Origin: Phycisphaerae bacterium
Lineage (GTDB): Bacteria > Planctomycetota > Phycisphaerae > UBA1845 > Fen-1342
Direction: 5' to 3'
Length of the DNA: 64,000 bases
Assembly: GCA_017999985.1 (NCBI GenBank)
Contig: JAGNKU010000004.1
Location: 305,459 to 369,458, forward strand
In this document: piece by piece, positions 24,194 through 34,101 of the stretch
How the letters are laid out: each line of letters opens with the position of its first letter
Numbering within the stretch: position 1 is the stretch's first letter
Notes under the pieces: model-generated
What the model saw: only the letters and a program-made list of their open reading frames with translations
Database searches by the model: none
What the model was told of the DNA's origin: nothing
Position numbers and translations under genes: made by a program

Positions 24194-25156
24194 TTACGGC
24201 CCGGGCAGCGGCATGATGTCGCGGTACTGATAATCCGGGTCGGTGGGATCATTCCACCACGCGTTCGGGTCAGCGGGGTCGTTCCCGGACGCGGTGCTCC
24301 AACCCAGCCCGCGGCTCCCCTGCGTGGTCCGCGTCACGACCGCGGCGGCGTGGCCATCCAGGAAAAGCAGATTGTGCTGGTTCCACTTGCGGTGCCAGCC
24401 ACGGCGGGGGATGCGATTCCACTGCGCCGAATCGAACGGATCCTCGAAGATGATGACGAAGACACTGGAGTTGCGCAGCAGTTGCTGGCGGACGAACGCA
24501 TTGGCGCGCTGCAGCCAGCGACTGGGAGACTCCGCGGCATGGGCTCCGGCCGCCCAGTTGCGGGCGAAGTGGTAGTTCGAGTCGTAGCTGCTGCCCGCGA
24601 ACCAGTACAACGAGCGCGCGTTGACCACATCGCCCGTCTCGTACATCCAGAAGCTGCCGTCGTCGGAGGGGCATTCGTAAACTGGCAGGTCGCGCACCGC
24701 CTCAAACAGCGGATCATCCGGCTGCACGTCGTATGTGGGCAGCCCCGGATAGATGAAGCGGTTGAACGGCCGGCCGCCCGGCGTGTCGCGGAACTCCGGC
24801 TGCACGTAGCCCCACCATTGCACGGAGCCCGGCGCGTCCTGCCGGCCCGGATGCCCACCGAAGTAGAACCCGTGCAACACGGGCTGCACGTAGCCCGCCA
24901 GCACCTCGTTCCGCTTCTCAAATGGAAACCAGTCGCGCTCTTCGCCGAAGTACGCCAGCATGGCGGCGCTGATCTGCTTCAGGTTGGCCAGGCACTTGAC
25001 CTTCTTCGCCTCCTGCCGCGCGCCCGACAGCCCCGGCAACAGGATCGAGATCAGCAGCACGATGATGCTGATGACCACCAGCAGCTCGATGAGCGTGAAC
25101 CCCCGGCGGCTTCGCCCCGGCACCGCCAGCCCGTGCAGTCTGCCCCGCCACAACAT
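24194..25156 (-). CDS. Type II secretion prepilin-like protein (GFTLIELL, LDGH family)
   Basis: The 320-residue product has the prepilin peptidase site RRGFTLIELLVVISIIVLLI and one N-terminal helix, followed by CLANLKQISAAMLAYFGEER and the C-terminal block NLLFLDGHAAAV. This is the very expanded planctomycete/verrucomicrobial family of pseudopilins of unknown role. The ATG at 25156 is chosen because the leader before GFTLIELL should be short and basic; the open frame extends further upstream to 25255. No pilus assembly genes are nearby, as is usual for these stand-alone copies. Confidence 0.85.
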   Translation of the reverse strand: MLWRGRLHGLAVPGRSRRGFTLIELLVVISIIVLLISILLPGLSGARQEAKKVKCLANLKQISAAMLAYFGEERDWFPFEKRNEVLAGYVQPVLHGFYFGGHPGRQDAPGSVQWWGYVQPEFRDTPGGRPFNRFIYPGLPTYDVQPDDPLFEAVRDLPVYECPSDDGSFWMYETGDVVNARSLYWFAGSSYDSNYHFARNWAAGAHAAESPSRWLQRANAFVRQQLLRNSSVFVIIFEDPFDSAQWNRIPRRGWHRKWNQHNLLFLDGHAAAVVTRTTQGSRGLGWSTASGNDPADPNAWWNDPTDPDYQYRDIMPLPGP

Positions 25157-25264
25157 CAGTAGCGCTCTCAGCCGACCGGGGCCTCCATCAGCCGCGTCCC
25201 GGTCGGACGCCGCTCGCAGCCTTGAATGATAGCACACGCGGCCCCCAAAACGCACACACTTTTT

Positions 25265-25678
25265 TCAGCGCGGCTGCGGCGCAGCCGCCGGTGCCGACGC
25301 CGGCGGACCGTCGCCGCGCACCGCCGTCATCTTCCCGCAGCGCCGGCACACAATGTGCATCGCGTGTTGCGCGCCGGCGTGCGTGAATTCACGCCGGTCA
25401 AGAACCCGCTCGAACTCGCGGTCACTCAACTGAAATGCGGATTGACACGCCGGGCAGTAAAACCCCACGAAGACGTCGTCGGGCGCGGCGTCCTCGTAAC
25501 CCGACCAGGCCGAAACGAGCGTCGCCGTGACCAGCAGCACGGCCACCACCCCGCTCAGCACCAGCAGCCGGCGCGGTGCGCGGCCCAACCGCTCACGCGC
25601 CGCGGCAAGCCGGGCCGACAGGGGCGCGAGCCACGGCCACGTTACGATCTGCACGAGCTCGCGGATGCGACCAATCAC
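25265..25678 (-). CDS. Small membrane protein with zinc-ribbon-like CPxC/CRRC
   Basis: The 137-residue product has one membrane helix (about 37-57, LLVLSGVVAVLLVTATLVSA), then a domain with FYCPACQSAF and IVCRRCGKM, two CXXC knuckles that should bind one zinc. It ends with a Pro/Ala tail. The GTG at 25678 is preceded by AGGAG, better than the ATG further up. It lies 33 bases downstream of metH on the same strand. No function can be named. Confidence 0.65.
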   Translation of the reverse strand: MIGRIRELVQIVTWPWLAPLSARLAAARERLGRAPRRLLVLSGVVAVLLVTATLVSAWSGYEDAAPDDVFVGFYCPACQSAFQLSDREFERVLDRREFTHAGAQHAMHIVCRRCGKMTAVRGDGPPASAPAAAPQPR

Positions 25679-25711
25679 GCAAACTCCTGCCCCCAGGCCG
25701 CGGGGCGCCAC

Positions 25712-28700
25712 CTACCGCACGTTGAAATACCGCGCCGCCGGATGATACGCGATCAACGCGCTGGTCGATTGCTCGGGCTCGAGCTGGTACTCCTCGCCGA
25801 GCCGCACACCGATCCGCTCCGGCTGCAACAGCTTCATCAGCGGCACCTGGTCCTCGAGATTCGGACACGCAGGGTAGCCGAAGCTGTAACGGCTGCCCTG
25901 GTAGCCCTGCTGGAACAGCCTGCCCAGCTCGCGCGCGTCGCCGCCGGCGATGCCCAGCTCGACGCGCACCTGCTTGTGAACATACTCCGCCAGCGCTTCG
26001 GCCAGCTCTACGCCCAGGCCGTGCAGGAACAGGTACTGCTGGTATTGGTTCTGCTCGAACCACTGCCGCGCCACCTCGCTCACCCGGCGGCCGGCGGTGA
26101 CGAGCGAAAACGCCGCCACGTCCACCACCCCGGCGCTGGCGGGTCGCCAGAAATCCGCCAGGCACCAGTACGGGTGTTTGCGCTGGCGCGGGAACCGGAA
26201 GCGGACCAGTTCGCCGCGGTGGTGCTCGGGCCGGTCGATCGTTCCGCTGGGCGGCTCGAAGATGATCAAGTCGTCGCCGTCGGAATTGCAGGGCCAGTAG
26301 CCATAGATCGCCTGCGGTTTCAGGATCTCTTCACGCTGACAGCGTTCGACAAGCTGTCGGTACAGGGGGCGGATCTCGCTCTGCACGTAGCGCTGCCACT
26401 CCTCTGGCGCGCGGCGCTTCTTGCGAAAGCCCCACTGCACCTGGAACAACATCGTTTCATTGATGTACGCCAACGGCGCCTGCAGCTCGATCTTCTCCAG
26501 CACCCGCGCGCCCCAGAACGGCGGGCGCGGCACCGGCGTGTGATGGCCGATGTCGGAGCGGGCCGGCGGCCGCACCGGCTCCAAGCCGCGCTGCTCCACC
26601 GCCAGCGCCGCCTCCTCGTCCGCGAGCGCCGCCTCAGCCGCCAGCGCCCGCTCCGCCGCCTCGTCGTCCAGCGGCTTCAGGCCATAACGCTGCTCGGCAA
26701 TGCGCCGCAGCCGGTCCGGCGTCGGCGCCTCAACGACCGGTTCGGTGGTCGCGGCGGCGGCCCGGGACGCCGCGCTCTGCTGCGCCGCCTTCAATTGGGC
26801 CATGAGATTCAGGCCCTCGAACGCGTCCTTGGCGTAGTGCAGCGGGCCGCGGTAGACCTGCCGCAACTCGCCCTCCACGTACTTGCGCGTCAGCGCCGCG
26901 CCGCCCAGGATCACCGGGACCGTGATCCCCTGCTCGTTGAGCACCTCGAGGTCCGCGCGCATCACCAGCGTCGACTTGACCAGCAGCCCGCTCAGGCCAA
27001 TCGCGTCGGCCTCGTGCTCGCGCCAGGCGTTGATGATGTTGTTGATCGGCTGCTTGATGCCCAGGTTGTACACCGTGTAGCCGTTGTTGGTCAGGATGAT
27101 GTCAACCAGGTTCTTGCCGATGTCATGCACGTCGCCGCGCACCGTTGCCAGCACCAGCTTGCCGCGCGACTGGCCTTCGGTCCGCGCCATGTGCGGCTCG
27201 AGGTACGCCACCGCGGCCTTCATCGTCTCGGCCGACTTCAGCACGAACGGCAACTGCATCTGCCCGGAGCCGAACAGCTCGCCCACCACCCGCATGCCTT
27301 CCAGCAGGAACTCGTTGATGATGAACAGCGGCTGGTACTTCGTCAGCGCCTCGTCCAGGTCCGCCTCCAGCCCCACCCGGGCGCCATCAATGATCCGCCG
27401 CTTCAGCCGCTCCTCGACCGGCAACTCCGCGATGCGGACCTTGTCCTCAAGCTGCTCCCCGGCCGCGAACAGGCCGATGTACTGCTCGAGCGGATCGCCG
27501 TTCGTCCGCCGATCGTGAATCAGGTCCAGGGCCGCCTGCCAGCGCTCGTCACTGATCTGGTTGCGCGGCAGGATCTTGCCGGCGTGCACGATCGCCGCCG
27601 TCAGGCCGCGCTGACACGCTTCGTACAGAAAGGCCGAGTTCAGCACGACCCGCGCGGCCGGCTGCATGCCGAAGCTGACGTTGCTGACACCCAGCAGCGA
27701 CTGGCAGCCCGGGAAACGCTCCATGACGCGCTGCACGCCGTCCAGCGTCTCCAGCGCCAGCCGGCGATCCTCGACGTTGCCGGTCGTGATCGGAAACGTC
27801 AGGCAGTCGAAGAAGATGTTCTCTTCGGCGATGCCGTACTTGCGCGTCAGCAGGTCGTGCAGGCGGGTGGCGATGGCGAGCTTCCGCTCAGCCGTCTTGG
27901 CCATGGCCTCGCGCGGGTCCTCGTCGATCGTCAGGGCCACCACGCCGGCGCCGTACTGGCGCAGCAGGTGGCAAATGCGCGCCAGTTTCGCCTCGCCGTC
28001 CTCCAGGTTGACGGAGTTCACGATGCACTTGCCGCCGGCAAGCTTGAGCCCGGCCTCGATCACCGCCGGCTCCGTGCTGTCGAGCATCAGCGGGGCGTTG
28101 ATGTCGCTGCCGAACCGGTCGATCACCTTGTGCATGTCGGGGACGCCGTCGCGCCCGACGCAATCGACACAGACGTCGAGGACGTGCGCGCCTTCGCGGA
28201 GCTGCTCGTTGGCCACCTCGACCAGGCCCTCGATGTCGCCCTCGAGCAACAGTCGCTTGAACTGCCGCGAGCCGTTGCTGTTGCAGCGCTCGCCGACGAT
28301 CAGAAAGCTCGTGTCCTGCCGCAGCGGCACCGCCGCATACAGGCTGCTGACCGCAGGCTCATGCACGATTTGACGCCGCGCCGGCTGCAAGCCCCCGACC
28401 GCATCGACGACGGCCCGCAGATGGGCCGGCGTGGTCCCGCAGCATCCACCGACGACGTTCACCCCGTCTACCGTTATGAACTCACGCAGCCAGCGCGCCA
28501 GCTCCGCGGGCGTCAGCGGGAAATGCGGCCGACCGTCCACCACCTGCGGCAGGCCCGCGTTCGGCAGCACGCTGATGTGCCGCGTGCAGTGCCGGGCCAG
28601 GTGCCGCACGTGCTCGCTCATCTCCTGCGGACCGGTCGCGCAGTTCAGCCCGATCACGTCCACCTCGGGAAAGGCCTCCAGTGCAACCACGGCGGCCGCG

Positions 28701-29320
28701 ATCTCCGTCCCCATCAGCATCGTGCCGGTCGTCTCCATCGTGACCTGGCACATGAGCGGCACGCGCCGGCCACACTGCTCGAACGCCTGCCGCGCCGCCT
28801 GGATCGCCGTCTTGGCCTGGAGTATGTCCTGGCAGGTTTCGATCAGCAGTACGTCGACCCCGCCGTCCAGCAGCCCGCGCATCTGCTCCAGGTAGCTCGC
28901 CAGCAGCTCGTCATAGCCGATCTGGCGCAACGAGATCAACTTCGTCCCGGGCCCGATCGAACCCACCACGAACCGCGGCCGCTGGGGAGTGGCATAGGCC
29001 GCACAGGCCCGCCGGGCAATTTGGGCCGCCATCAGATTCAGGTCGTAGGTGCGCTCCGCCAGGCCGAATTCACCCAGCACGACGCGGTTGGCCCCGAACG
29101 TGTTGGTCTCGACCGCATCGCAGCCGACGTCGAGGAAATCGCGGTGGATCCGCTCGATGACGTCCGGGCACGTTTCGTTCAGGACCTCGGAGCAGTTCTC
29201 CAAGCCGCGGTAGTCGCTCAGCGGCAGCTCGAGCGCATGGATGCTGGTGCCCATCGCCCCATCGAAGACCAGCACGCGTTCGGCGAGAAGTCGCAGGAAG
29301 GCGCAATCAGCGTCCGGCAA
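25712..29320 (-). CDS. metH: Cobalamin-dependent methionine synthase
   Basis: The 1202-residue product has all modules of MetH: homocysteine-binding barrel (about 1-320, zinc Cys in NVVGGCCGTTP), methyltetrahydrofolate barrel (about 335-600, LIVGERCNSNGSRQFKRLL), cap and cobalamin domain (about 620-860, with DVHDIGKNL supplying the DxHxxG His ligand), a linker rich in Ala and Glu (about 865-960), and the SAM-binding activation domain (PLAYINETMLFQVQWGF onward, ending in YHPAARYFNV). It transfers the methyl group of methyltetrahydrofolate to homocysteine in the cytoplasm. Length is as expected. I saw no convincing cobalamin riboswitch upstream. Confidence 0.95.
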   Translation of the reverse strand: MPDADCAFLRLLAERVLVFDGAMGTSIHALELPLSDYRGLENCSEVLNETCPDVIERIHRDFLDVGCDAVETNTFGANRVVLGEFGLAERTYDLNLMAAQIARRACAAYATPQRPRFVVGSIGPGTKLISLRQIGYDELLASYLEQMRGLLDGGVDVLLIETCQDILQAKTAIQAARQAFEQCGRRVPLMCQVTMETTGTMLMGTEIAAAVVALEAFPEVDVIGLNCATGPQEMSEHVRHLARHCTRHISVLPNAGLPQVVDGRPHFPLTPAELARWLREFITVDGVNVVGGCCGTTPAHLRAVVDAVGGLQPARRQIVHEPAVSSLYAAVPLRQDTSFLIVGERCNSNGSRQFKRLLLEGDIEGLVEVANEQLREGAHVLDVCVDCVGRDGVPDMHKVIDRFGSDINAPLMLDSTEPAVIEAGLKLAGGKCIVNSVNLEDGEAKLARICHLLRQYGAGVVALTIDEDPREAMAKTAERKLAIATRLHDLLTRKYGIAEENIFFDCLTFPITTGNVEDRRLALETLDGVQRVMERFPGCQSLLGVSNVSFGMQPAARVVLNSAFLYEACQRGLTAAIVHAGKILPRNQISDERWQAALDLIHDRRTNGDPLEQYIGLFAAGEQLEDKVRIAELPVEERLKRRIIDGARVGLEADLDEALTKYQPLFIINEFLLEGMRVVGELFGSGQMQLPFVLKSAETMKAAVAYLEPHMARTEGQSRGKLVLATVRGDVHDIGKNLVDIILTNNGYTVYNLGIKQPINNIINAWREHEADAIGLSGLLVKSTLVMRADLEVLNEQGITVPVILGGAALTRKYVEGELRQVYRGPLHYAKDAFEGLNLMAQLKAAQQSAASRAAAATTEPVVEAPTPDRLRRIAEQRYGLKPLDDEAAERALAAEAALADEEAALAVEQRGLEPVRPPARSDIGHHTPVPRPPFWGARVLEKIELQAPLAYINETMLFQVQWGFRKKRRAPEEWQRYVQSEIRPLYRQLVERCQREEILKPQAIYGYWPCNSDGDDLIIFEPPSGTIDRPEHHRGELVRFRFPRQRKHPYWCLADFWRPASAGVVDVAAFSLVTAGRRVSEVARQWFEQNQYQQYLFLHGLGVELAEALAEYVHKQVRVELGIAGGDARELGRLFQQGYQGSRYSFGYPACPNLEDQVPLMKLLQPERIGVRLGEEYQLEPEQSTSALIAYHPAARYFNVR

Positions 29321-29510
29321 GGTGGTGCCTCGACAATCCCGGTCACGCCGCGCGCTTGCGGCGGCCCGGTCCGGGCGGCCCGCAAGCGCCCGGCTCGACC
29401 GGCAGCCGGAGGCGCCCGGGGGCCCTTGCCTTCCGCAAGTCGTCGCGTATTATAGCGGGATTGCCGAAAACTGCCCGGAGTTCCGGCCTGCGAGGTGGAG
29501 CCACGTGCTG

Positions 29511-30845
29511 ATGACGACCGATGCTATGGAACTGTCCAGCTTCTTCGAGGCTGCGGTCAACGTCGAGACCTTCCAGCGGTATGGCGATGCCAGCCATGCT
29601 TCGGGCGCTGCCCAGGAACGCTTCGGTACCCTGGTCCAGGAGTACTGCGAGCGCGTCGAGCGCGGCCAGGGCGACCCCCTCAAGCTGGCATTGGGCCTGC
29701 TGATCCTGGGGCGCTTCCGTGACGCTTTTGAATGGTTCGCCAAAGCGCCGGCCAGCAAGGAGCGACACTACTTCGCCGCCCAGGCCGCCAGCGCGCTGGG
29801 CCGCCATGACGCCGCCCTGGAGGAACTCCGCCAGGCCGGCAGGCACGGCTGGGACCCCCTGGAAGTCGACATGCGCTGCGCGGTCGTGCATATCCACGCG
29901 GGCGACCACGCCGCGGCGGCCCGGCTCATCCAGAAACACGATCAGGACGGCCGCGACCGCGCCGACTGGTACTACGCCAAGGGCATGTTGACCGAGACGC
30001 AAGGCGAGCACGAGGCCGCGCTGGAGTACCTGGAGAAGGCGCTCACGCTGGACCCCGACCACGCGGAAGCCATGTTCCGCTGTGCCCGCCTCTATGACCT
30101 GTGCGGGGCCGACGCCGAAGCGCTCGAGCTGTACCAGCGCCTCGCGCTGCAGCCGCGGGCCCATGTGAATGCACTGCTCAACGCTGCGGTGATCTATGAG
30201 GACATCGGCCGCTACGAAGACTCCGCCCAGTGCCTCCGCCGCGTGCTGCGCGCCTTTCCGAACCATACCCGCGCCCGCCTGTTCCTCAAGGACGTCGAAA
30301 GCTGCCTCGAAATGGTCATTGACGAGACCGGCCAGGACCACGGCGATACCCGCGCGCGCCTCCTGGACACGCCGCTCTCCGAATACGAGCTCTCTGTCCG
30401 CGCCCGCAACTGCCTCAAGAAGATGAACATCCGCACGCTCGGCGAGCTGATCCGCCTGACCGAGGCCGAGCTGCTGGCGTACAAGAACTTCGGCGAAACC
30501 TCGCTCAATGAGATCAAGGCCCTGCTCACCAAGAAGGGCCTGCGCCTGGGGCAGAGCCCGGACGAGCTCGAACTGGCCGTGGTCGAGGAGATCGCGGTGC
30601 CCAAGGCCCCGGCGCTGCCGCCCGGCCAGGAAGCCATCCTCTCCAAGTCCGTCAGCGAACTCGAGCTCTCCGTCCGCGCGCGCCGCTGTCTCCAGCGCCT
30701 CAACGTCCAGACTCTCGCCGACCTCGTCCAGTACTCCGAGTCCGACCTGCTGGCCACGCGGAACTTCGGCGTAACCTCGCTCAACGAGATCAAGTCGCGC
30801 CTCTCCGAACACGGCCTGCAGCTCGCCCCTAAGAAGACGAGCTGA
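29511..30845 (+). CDS. TPR protein with two RNA polymerase alpha C-terminal domains
   Basis: The 444-residue product has TPR helices at about 60-260 (for example [20 protein letters not shown]), then two copies of the alpha-CTD helix-hairpin-helix unit. The copies at about 290-345 and 385-440 read [20 protein letters not shown]...[12 protein letters not shown] and [20 protein letters not shown]...[12 protein letters not shown]. In RpoA this domain binds UP-element DNA and activators. Here it lacks the RpoA N-terminal domain and so cannot assemble into polymerase as alpha. A start at 29505 (GTG) is also possible. It is followed by tgt after seven bases, hinting at co-transcription. The role is unknown; a DNA- or transcription-linked scaffold is inference. 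Confidence 0.85.
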   Translation: MTTDAMELSSFFEAAVNVETFQRYGDASHASGAAQERFGTLVQEYCERVERGQGDPLKLALGLLILGRFRDAFEWFAKAPASKERHYFAAQAASALGRHDAALEELRQAGRHGWDPLEVDMRCAVVHIHAGDHAAAARLIQKHDQDGRDRADWYYAKGMLTETQGEHEAALEYLEKALTLDPDHAEAMFRCARLYDLCGADAEALELYQRLALQPRAHVNALLNAAVIYEDIGRYEDSAQCLRRVLRAFPNHTRARLFLKDVESCLEMVIDETGQDHGDTRARLLDTPLSEYELSVRARNCLKKMNIRTLGELIRLTEAELLAYKNFGETSLNEIKALLTKKGLRLGQSPDELELAVVEEIAVPKAPALPPGQEAILSKSVSELELSVRARRCLQRLNVQTLADLVQYSESDLLATRNFGVTSLNEIKSRLSEHGLQLAPKKTS

Positions 30846-30852
30846 CCCGCCG

Positions 30853-31989
30853 GTGGCCAGCGGCTTCGCGTTCACCGTCCAGCACACCTGCGGCCCCGCC
30901 CGGCGCGGCGTGATCCATACGCCGCATGGCGACATCGATACACCCGCGTTCATGCCGGTTGGGACGCGTGCGGCGGTAAAGGGGCTGACGCCGGCGCAAC
31001 TCGCCGAAACCGGCTCCCAGGTGCTGCTCGCCAACACGTACCACCTGATGCTGCGCCCCGGTGCGGAGATCGTTGCGGCGCTGGGCGGCCTGCAGCGGCT
31101 GATGGGCTGGTCCGGGGCCATCCTGACCGACAGCGGCGGCTACCAGGTGTTCTCGCTCTCCGAGTTGCGGCAACTCGACAACGACGGCGTGACATTCCGT
31201 TCCCACATCGACGGCCAGCTTGTGCGCCTCACGCCGGAGTCAGCCATCGCCATCCAGAACCAGCTTGGCGCCGACATCATCATGGCACTCGATGAATGCC
31301 CGCCATTGCCGGCCAAGCCAGGCGCGCTGCGGGCCGCCATCGAACGGACCATCGCCTGGGCACGGCGCTGCCGGGCAGCGCACCAGCGGCCCGACCAGGC
31401 ACTCTACGGCATCGTGCAGGGCGGGTTGGAGCTGGACGTCCGGCGGGCCTGCCTGGCGGAGCTGGTCGCGATCGGCTTCGACGGCTACGCGCTCGGCGGG
31501 CTCTCGGTCGGCGAGCCACCCGCGGATATGCATGCCTTCCTGGACGCCTTCGCCCACGAATTGCCCGCGGATCGGCCGCGCTACCTGATGGGCGTCGGCA
31601 CGCCGCGCGACCTTGTCGCCGCCGTCGCCGCGGGGATCGACCAGTTCGACTGCGTGCTGCCAACCCGCAACGGGCGGAAGGGCTATGCGTTCACGAGCCT
31701 CGGCGCCCGCCGGCTGCGCAACGCCTGTCACAAGCTGTCGGCCGAGCCGCTCGATCCGGCGTGCGACTGTTACACGTGCCGGCATTTCGCGCGCGGCTAT
31801 CTGCGCCACCTGCTCTTGTCGGGGGAAGTGCTTGGAGCGACGCTGGTTTCGCTCCATAATATCGCCTTCTACCAGGCGCTGATGCGGCAGATGCGCGCCG
31901 CGCTGGTGGCCGGGACATTCGCCGCGTGGCGACGTGCGTTCGAGGCCGGCCCAGTCGGCGCCGAGGTCGAGACAAAGGAAGACGAATGA
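30853..31989 (+). CDS. tgt: Queuine/preQ1 tRNA-guanine transglycosylase
   Basis: The 378-residue product has the TGT barrel motifs: [30 protein letters not shown] with the catalytic Asp, [28 protein letters not shown] with the nucleophile region, and the zinc site CDCYTCRHF...H. It exchanges guanine 34 for preQ1 in tRNAs with GUN anticodons. GTG at 30853 is used; there is no strong ribosome-binding site, consistent with coupling to the gene before it. Its stop overlaps the yajC start (ATGA at 31986-31989), the common tgt-yajC arrangement. Confidence 0.94.
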   Translation: MASGFAFTVQHTCGPARRGVIHTPHGDIDTPAFMPVGTRAAVKGLTPAQLAETGSQVLLANTYHLMLRPGAEIVAALGGLQRLMGWSGAILTDSGGYQVFSLSELRQLDNDGVTFRSHIDGQLVRLTPESAIAIQNQLGADIIMALDECPPLPAKPGALRAAIERTIAWARRCRAAHQRPDQALYGIVQGGLELDVRRACLAELVAIGFDGYALGGLSVGEPPADMHAFLDAFAHELPADRPRYLMGVGTPRDLVAAVAAGIDQFDCVLPTRNGRKGYAFTSLGARRLRNACHKLSAEPLDPACDCYTCRHFARGYLRHLLLSGEVLGATLVSLHNIAFYQALMRQMRAALVAGTFAAWRRAFEAGPVGAEVETKEDE

Positions 31990-32339
31990 TCGCTCTCATC
32001 ACCCTGCTCGCGCAGACCGCTCCCACGTCGCAGCCCGTCGCCCCTGGCCCGGGCGATTTCCTGCGCGGCCCATTCATCCCGGTCATCCTCGGGTTGATCA
32101 TCCTGTGGTGGTTCATGTCGCGCGGCCGCACGAAGGAGCGCCAGCGCTACGAGCAGATGCTCGCCAGCCTGAAGAAGAACGACCGCGTGCAGACGATCGG
32201 CGGCATCCTCGGCACCGTCGTCGATGTCCGCGACAACGAGGTGGTCGTGAAGGTCGACGAGGCCACCAACGCCAAGATCCGCTTCAACCGCTCCGCCATC
32301 AAGGAAGTTCTCCGCGAGGCGCCCGAAACCAAAAGCTGA
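31986..32339 (+). CDS. yajC: Preprotein translocase accessory subunit YajC
   Basis: The 117-residue product has one N-terminal membrane helix (about 27-46, [17 protein letters not shown]) and the YajC domain [20 protein letters not shown] with [16 protein letters not shown] and the ending that follows. YajC associates with SecDF at the inner membrane. It is coupled to tgt by an ATGA overlap. secD and secF, which often follow, are not in this window. Confidence 0.92.
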   Translation: MIALITLLAQTAPTSQPVAPGPGDFLRGPFIPVILGLIILWWFMSRGRTKERQRYEQMLASLKKNDRVQTIGGILGTVVDVRDNEVVVKVDEATNAKIRFNRSAIKEVLREAPETKS

Positions 32340-32341
32340 TC

Positions 32342-32363
32342 CGCCGCGCCCCGGGGCGGCGCG
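32342..32363 (+). terminator. GC-rich dyad after yajC
   Basis: CGCCCCGGGGCG, a perfect 12-base palindrome within a longer GC-rich inverted repeat, starts a few bases after the yajC stop. There is no T-run, so termination is only suggested by position. Confidence 0.35.
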
Positions 32364-32881
32364 GACCGGCTGGCCCGCCAGCTCGATCCGGCGCATAGCC
32401 GCGCCAGCGCAACCGGCCGGTCTTCGCTCACACAAACGCGTTGCACGTCCGCCGCCATACGGCCGGGCCCCACCGCGCGGGCGGTCCCATCACGAGTACG
32501 CCCGCCCACATTGCCCACGTCCGACTCGACAGACTCAGCCGTTCGACACGGCACTGGTAGAGTCTTGTGCCCATCGCCGCCGGCGTCGTCGCGTGTAGAT
32601 TATCGAAGACCGTGGCCGCCGCGCCGCTATCGGCCGTGCCAAGACCCCCTGCGGGCCATAGCCGCGGTCGTACTCTCGGACACCGCCCGTCACCGTCCGA
32701 GAACGCCGCCGGCTACCAGAATCTTCGCGAAAACCGGTGGAAATCGCGCGGGACCGGGGCCTATGCTCCCCTGCCTCGCCGATTGCTGACCAGGTCTGAC
32801 CCACCCCCTGGTCACAAAGACCTTGCCGGAAAACGGACCTCGCCGATTGGACGCCGGATGGCGTTGGGAAAGGAGCTTGGC
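32364..32881. other. Intergenic region without recognisable gene
   Basis: About 520 bases separate yajC from the PEP-CTERM gene. I see no gene, RNA or repeat. The end contains the ribosome-binding site AAAGGAG before the ATG at 32882. Long leaders before secreted-protein genes are a recurring feature of this window. Confidence 0.4.
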
Positions 32882-33799
32882 ATGCGTACGAATCTGCTGA
32901 CGATTTTGGTGGTGCTGGTAGTGGCGGCCCCGATCGCCCGGGCGGACCTGTTCCAGGCGTTCCTTGGCTTCGAGACGGTTTCCGAGATCGGCGTCTCCGG
33001 CCTGCAGTCGTCCTACTATTCCGACACCAAAATCAACCAGCCGCTCAGTGGCGCGACGACCGGCACCAGCCTGGCCGTGCTTGGGCCGGACCGCGTCACC
33101 TATCCCAACGGCATCGGCCAGGTCCCCAGCCCCGGCGGCAGCATCGGCGCCCAGTTCGACCAGGGCGTGCTCGGCATCAAGATCGACGGCCACAACATCG
33201 TGTTCCAGCTGGCCACCGCACTCAATCCACAGGCCGGCTACTACCACAGCGGCTGGAAGAGCTGGTACGGCCAGGGCGACCTGTTCGTCGACGTCACCAG
33301 CGGCAACGGCGTGGAGCACTTCGCACTGCTGAACACCTGGGGTCGCGACACCGCCGGCAACCCGTTGTCCCTCAACGGCGGCTATTACGGCGCCGCGCAG
33401 GAATTCCACGTCGGCAACAACATGAACAGCAGCCTCGAAGGCCACCTCGTCCGCCTGGCCAGCGACAGCGACATCGCCCTCACCGGCGGCACCGGCGCGT
33501 ATCACAGCGGCATCGCCCCCAACGGCCTGGATCTCCGCACCTACGCCGCCGGCGGCACGGATCTCGGCGACGCCGGCCTGACGCAGACTTCGGTGGTTGA
33601 CCAGAACCGGACGTGGTACCTCCAGACCTGGACGATTGGCCTGGACGACCTGTCCACCGCGGGCACGTTCGACCTCGGCCTGCACGCGGCCGCGAGCTGT
33701 GGCAACGACCAGATCGGCGGCACGTTCGCGGTTCCCGAGCCGGCTTCGCTGGCCCTGGTGCTGGCGGGTGCGCTGCTCCATCTCCGCCGTCGCGGGTAG
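32882..33799 (+). CDS. PEP-CTERM sorted secreted protein
   Basis: The 305-residue product has a signal peptide (LLTILVVLVVAAPIARA) and ends with VPEPASLALVLAGALLHLRR, a PEP-CTERM signal (VPEP motif, hydrophobic helix, basic tail) recognised by exosortase and cut at the surface. The body is rich in Gly, Ser, Thr and Asn with short beta segments, as in secreted adhesin-like proteins, and lacks a catalytic motif that I recognise. No exosortase gene is in the window. AAAGGAG supports the start. Confidence 0.8.
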   Translation: MRTNLLTILVVLVVAAPIARADLFQAFLGFETVSEIGVSGLQSSYYSDTKINQPLSGATTGTSLAVLGPDRVTYPNGIGQVPSPGGSIGAQFDQGVLGIKIDGHNIVFQLATALNPQAGYYHSGWKSWYGQGDLFVDVTSGNGVEHFALLNTWGRDTAGNPLSLNGGYYGAAQEFHVGNNMNSSLEGHLVRLASDSDIALTGGTGAYHSGIAPNGLDLRTYAAGGTDLGDAGLTQTSVVDQNRTWYLQTWTIGLDDLSTAGTFDLGLHAAASCGNDQIGGTFAVPEPASLALVLAGALLHLRRRG

Positions 33800-34101
33800 T
33801 CCGCCGCCCCTGCCTGGCAGGGAGGGGCCGGGCGAGGGTCGAGACACGGTGGCACCGAACCAAGTCTCCTCCTTACTTCAGCCCCGTTCGCTCAGCGAGC
33901 CGGCGCGGGTCACGTCCCGCGACCGGCTCGCGGCGTTGGGCGGGACTTGGCGTGGCAGTGCCGGGGCTGAGATGCCCTCGCTCGGCGACCGGCCGGGACA
34001 TTCATTTTGGTTTGGCATCGTGCCTCTGGTACGATCGGAGGTGCTGGCGTGCCGCACGCCCGTGAGTATTCGCGGGCCGCGCCGGCCACGAGGATGAGCA
34101 A
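33800..34101. repeat. Intergenic region with CCCTGCC/GGCAGGG dyad
   Basis: CCCTGC-CTG-GCAGGG (33808-33822) in a pyrimidine-to-purine rich context just after the PEP-CTERM stop looks like a dispersed intergenic repeat and may act as terminator. The rest shows no gene. GAGGATGAG precedes the next start. Confidence 0.4.

Noticed and set aside
25226..29455. 1409-codon open frame on the plus strand opposite metH
   Set aside because: It is an antisense frame kept open by the high third-position GC of metH. Its translation is Arg/Gln/His-rich with no motif, and metH itself has all expected domains.
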